Shown: in pieces, positions 13,483 through 13,859 of the stretch
How the letters are laid out: the number at the start of each line of letters is the position of its first letter
How positions within the stretch are numbered: position 1 is the first letter of the stretch
Notes under the pieces: model-generated
Told to the model about the DNA's origin: nothing
The model's input: only the letters and a program-made list of their open reading frames with translations
The model's database searches: none
Assembly (NCBI GenBank): GCA_017614655.1
Contig: JAGABO010000122.1
Coordinates: forward strand, 1-13,859
DNA: 13,859 nt
Source of the DNA: Treponema sp.
GTDB taxonomy: Bacteria > Spirochaetota > Spirochaetia > Treponematales > Treponemataceae
Direction: 5' to 3'
Made by a program: the position numbers and the translations under genes

Positions 13483-13530
13483 ATAACCTCCTCTCAAATC
13501 AAAAAAGCCTTTCGATTTCTGACAGTTAAG

Positions 13531-13536
13531 GTTATA
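13531..13536 (-). promoter_or_regulatory. Probable -10 box of the metQ promoter
   Basis: TATAAC (minus strand) at 13536-13531 lies 22 bases from the edge of the shared 33-bp element, exactly as the -10 before porC does. The -35 region (TAGAAC at 17 bases) is poor, which fits activation by a bound protein. The start would be near 13524, about 42 bases before the metQ ATG. Confidence 0.45.
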
Positions 13537-13558
13537 CAGGATAATAATTCCTTGTTCT

Positions 13559-13591
13559 AATACAAGTTTTTTATCGTGACATATAAGTTTT
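13559..13591 (-). promoter_or_regulatory. Shared 33-bp regulatory element, copy 2 (upstream of metQ)
   Basis: This is the partner of 10052-10084 (29/33 identical). TTAT-N8-ATAA lies at 13571-13586. In this copy only, a further inverted repeat CTTGT (13551-13555) and ACAAG (13562-13566) extends towards the promoter. The four mismatches between copies lie symmetrically inside the N8 core while the outer arms are fixed, which is what a dimeric protein site would show. Confidence 0.65.
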
Positions 13592-13643
13592 AGATATAAC
13601 ACGAGGACAAAGATAATATTGATTTTTATCCTAAGTGCAGTTT

Positions 13644-13703
13644 CTATAGAGATGCTACGGCAAAAGTCATGTCAATTAATTTATCCTGTGTTTTTTCATT
13701 CAT
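13644..13703 (-). CDS. 19-residue mini-ORF with strong ribosome site, function unknown
   Basis: ATG at 13703 is preceded by GGAGG (13710-13714) with a six-base gap and reads MNEKTQDKLIDMTFAVASL to a TAG at 13644-13646. The amphipathic start with EKTQDKLIDMTFAVAS looks like the first helix of a TetR-type regulator, so this may be the stub of a broken gene, or a small peptide in its own right. No continuation of a TetR protein is seen in any frame downstream before the metQ promoter. It lies 28 bases after the unidentified gene to its right. Confidence 0.35.
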   Translation of the reverse strand: MNEKTQDKLIDMTFAVASL

Positions 13704-13720
13704 TTTAAACCTCCAAAAAA

Positions 13721-13732
13721 ATGCATGAGCAT
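13721..13732 (-). terminator. Short hairpin plus T-run after the right-edge gene
   Basis: On the minus strand ATGC-TCAT-GCAT makes a 4-bp stem followed by seven T residues (13721-13715) and then directly by GGAGG. It overlaps the stop codon of the right-edge gene. The stem is too short to be a strong terminator; it may be weak or accidental. Confidence 0.25.
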
Positions 13733-13859
13733 TATTTCTTTTTATCAAACTGGCTGAACCAGAGCATGATTTCCTCGAAAAGCGAAGTATTAAGCTCGTA
13801 ATAGATGAAATTCTTGAACCTGCTTTCGATGACTAAATCTGCCTTTTTCAGGATTGAAA
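13732..13859 (-). CDS. 3' end of an unidentified gene entering from the right edge
   Basis: On the minus strand the frame is open from the window edge to TAA at 13732-13734, giving 41 residues that include ADLVIESRFKNFIYYELN and end in EEIMLWFSQFDKKK. The mix of charged and hydrophobic residues and the codon use look like real protein. It could be the C-terminal helices of a TetR-type regulator or another small helical protein, but 41 residues are not enough to name it. Confidence 0.5.
   Translation of the reverse strand, partial: SILKKADLVIESRFKNFIYYELNTSLFEEIMLWFSQFDKKK

Noticed and set aside
13483-13602. 40-residue N-terminal extension of MetQ
   Set aside because: It has no ribosome site, it would run through the predicted promoter, and it would place the signal peptide and lipobox internally. 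The ATG at 13482 has GGAGG at the right distance.

Overview
The window reads as chromosomal DNA of a low-to-mid G+C anaerobic bacterium. Signs of this are GGAGG-type ribosome sites before almost every gene, a four-subunit ferredoxin-linked 2-oxoacid oxidoreductase, and tightly packed operons. A host-associated Treponema-like spirochaete is my best guess, but that rests on general impression, not on a marker gene. I see no mobile element, CRISPR array, rRNA or tRNA.

Layout. Bases 1-2795 (+) carry the 3' part of a phenylacetate-CoA-ligase-like gene, an alpha/beta hydrolase and a class I/II aminotransferase with its own extended -10 promoter. Bases 2796-3027 are a regulatory leader: a near-consensus promoter flanked by two similar palindromic operator-like sites, then a 24-codon ORF with five Cys codons, then mutually exclusive antiterminator and terminator hairpins. 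This has every part of a cysteine-responsive ribosome-mediated attenuator. It precedes an operon (3028-6073) for an LCM-type SAM methyltransferase, a MccB/MetB-like cystathionine gamma-lyase/synthase and a MccA/CysK-like beta-synthase, which ends at a strong terminator. A LysR-type regulator follows (6125-7042).

The rest is on the minus strand. One operon (9978 down to 7056) encodes the gamma, delta, alpha and beta subunits of a pyruvate/2-oxoacid:ferredoxin oxidoreductase. Another (13482 down to 10097) encodes a MetQ lipoprotein, MetN ATPase, MetI permease and an amidohydrolase. A 33-bp element, 29/33 identical, lies at the same distance upstream of both operons' -10 boxes, which suggests one activator for both. 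The right edge holds a 19-codon mini-ORF and the 3' end of an unidentified gene.

Taken together, the locus can be read as a sulfur amino acid module. MetNIQ imports methionine. SAM-dependent methylation leads towards homocysteine. MccA and MccB convert homocysteine to cysteine plus 2-oxobutyrate. The ferredoxin oxidoreductase could dispose of the 2-oxobutyrate as propionyl-CoA. The cysteine-codon attenuator would switch the transsulfuration step on when charged tRNA-Cys is scarce. The gene identities are well supported. The metabolic link and the attenuation mechanism are inferences from sequence and layout.
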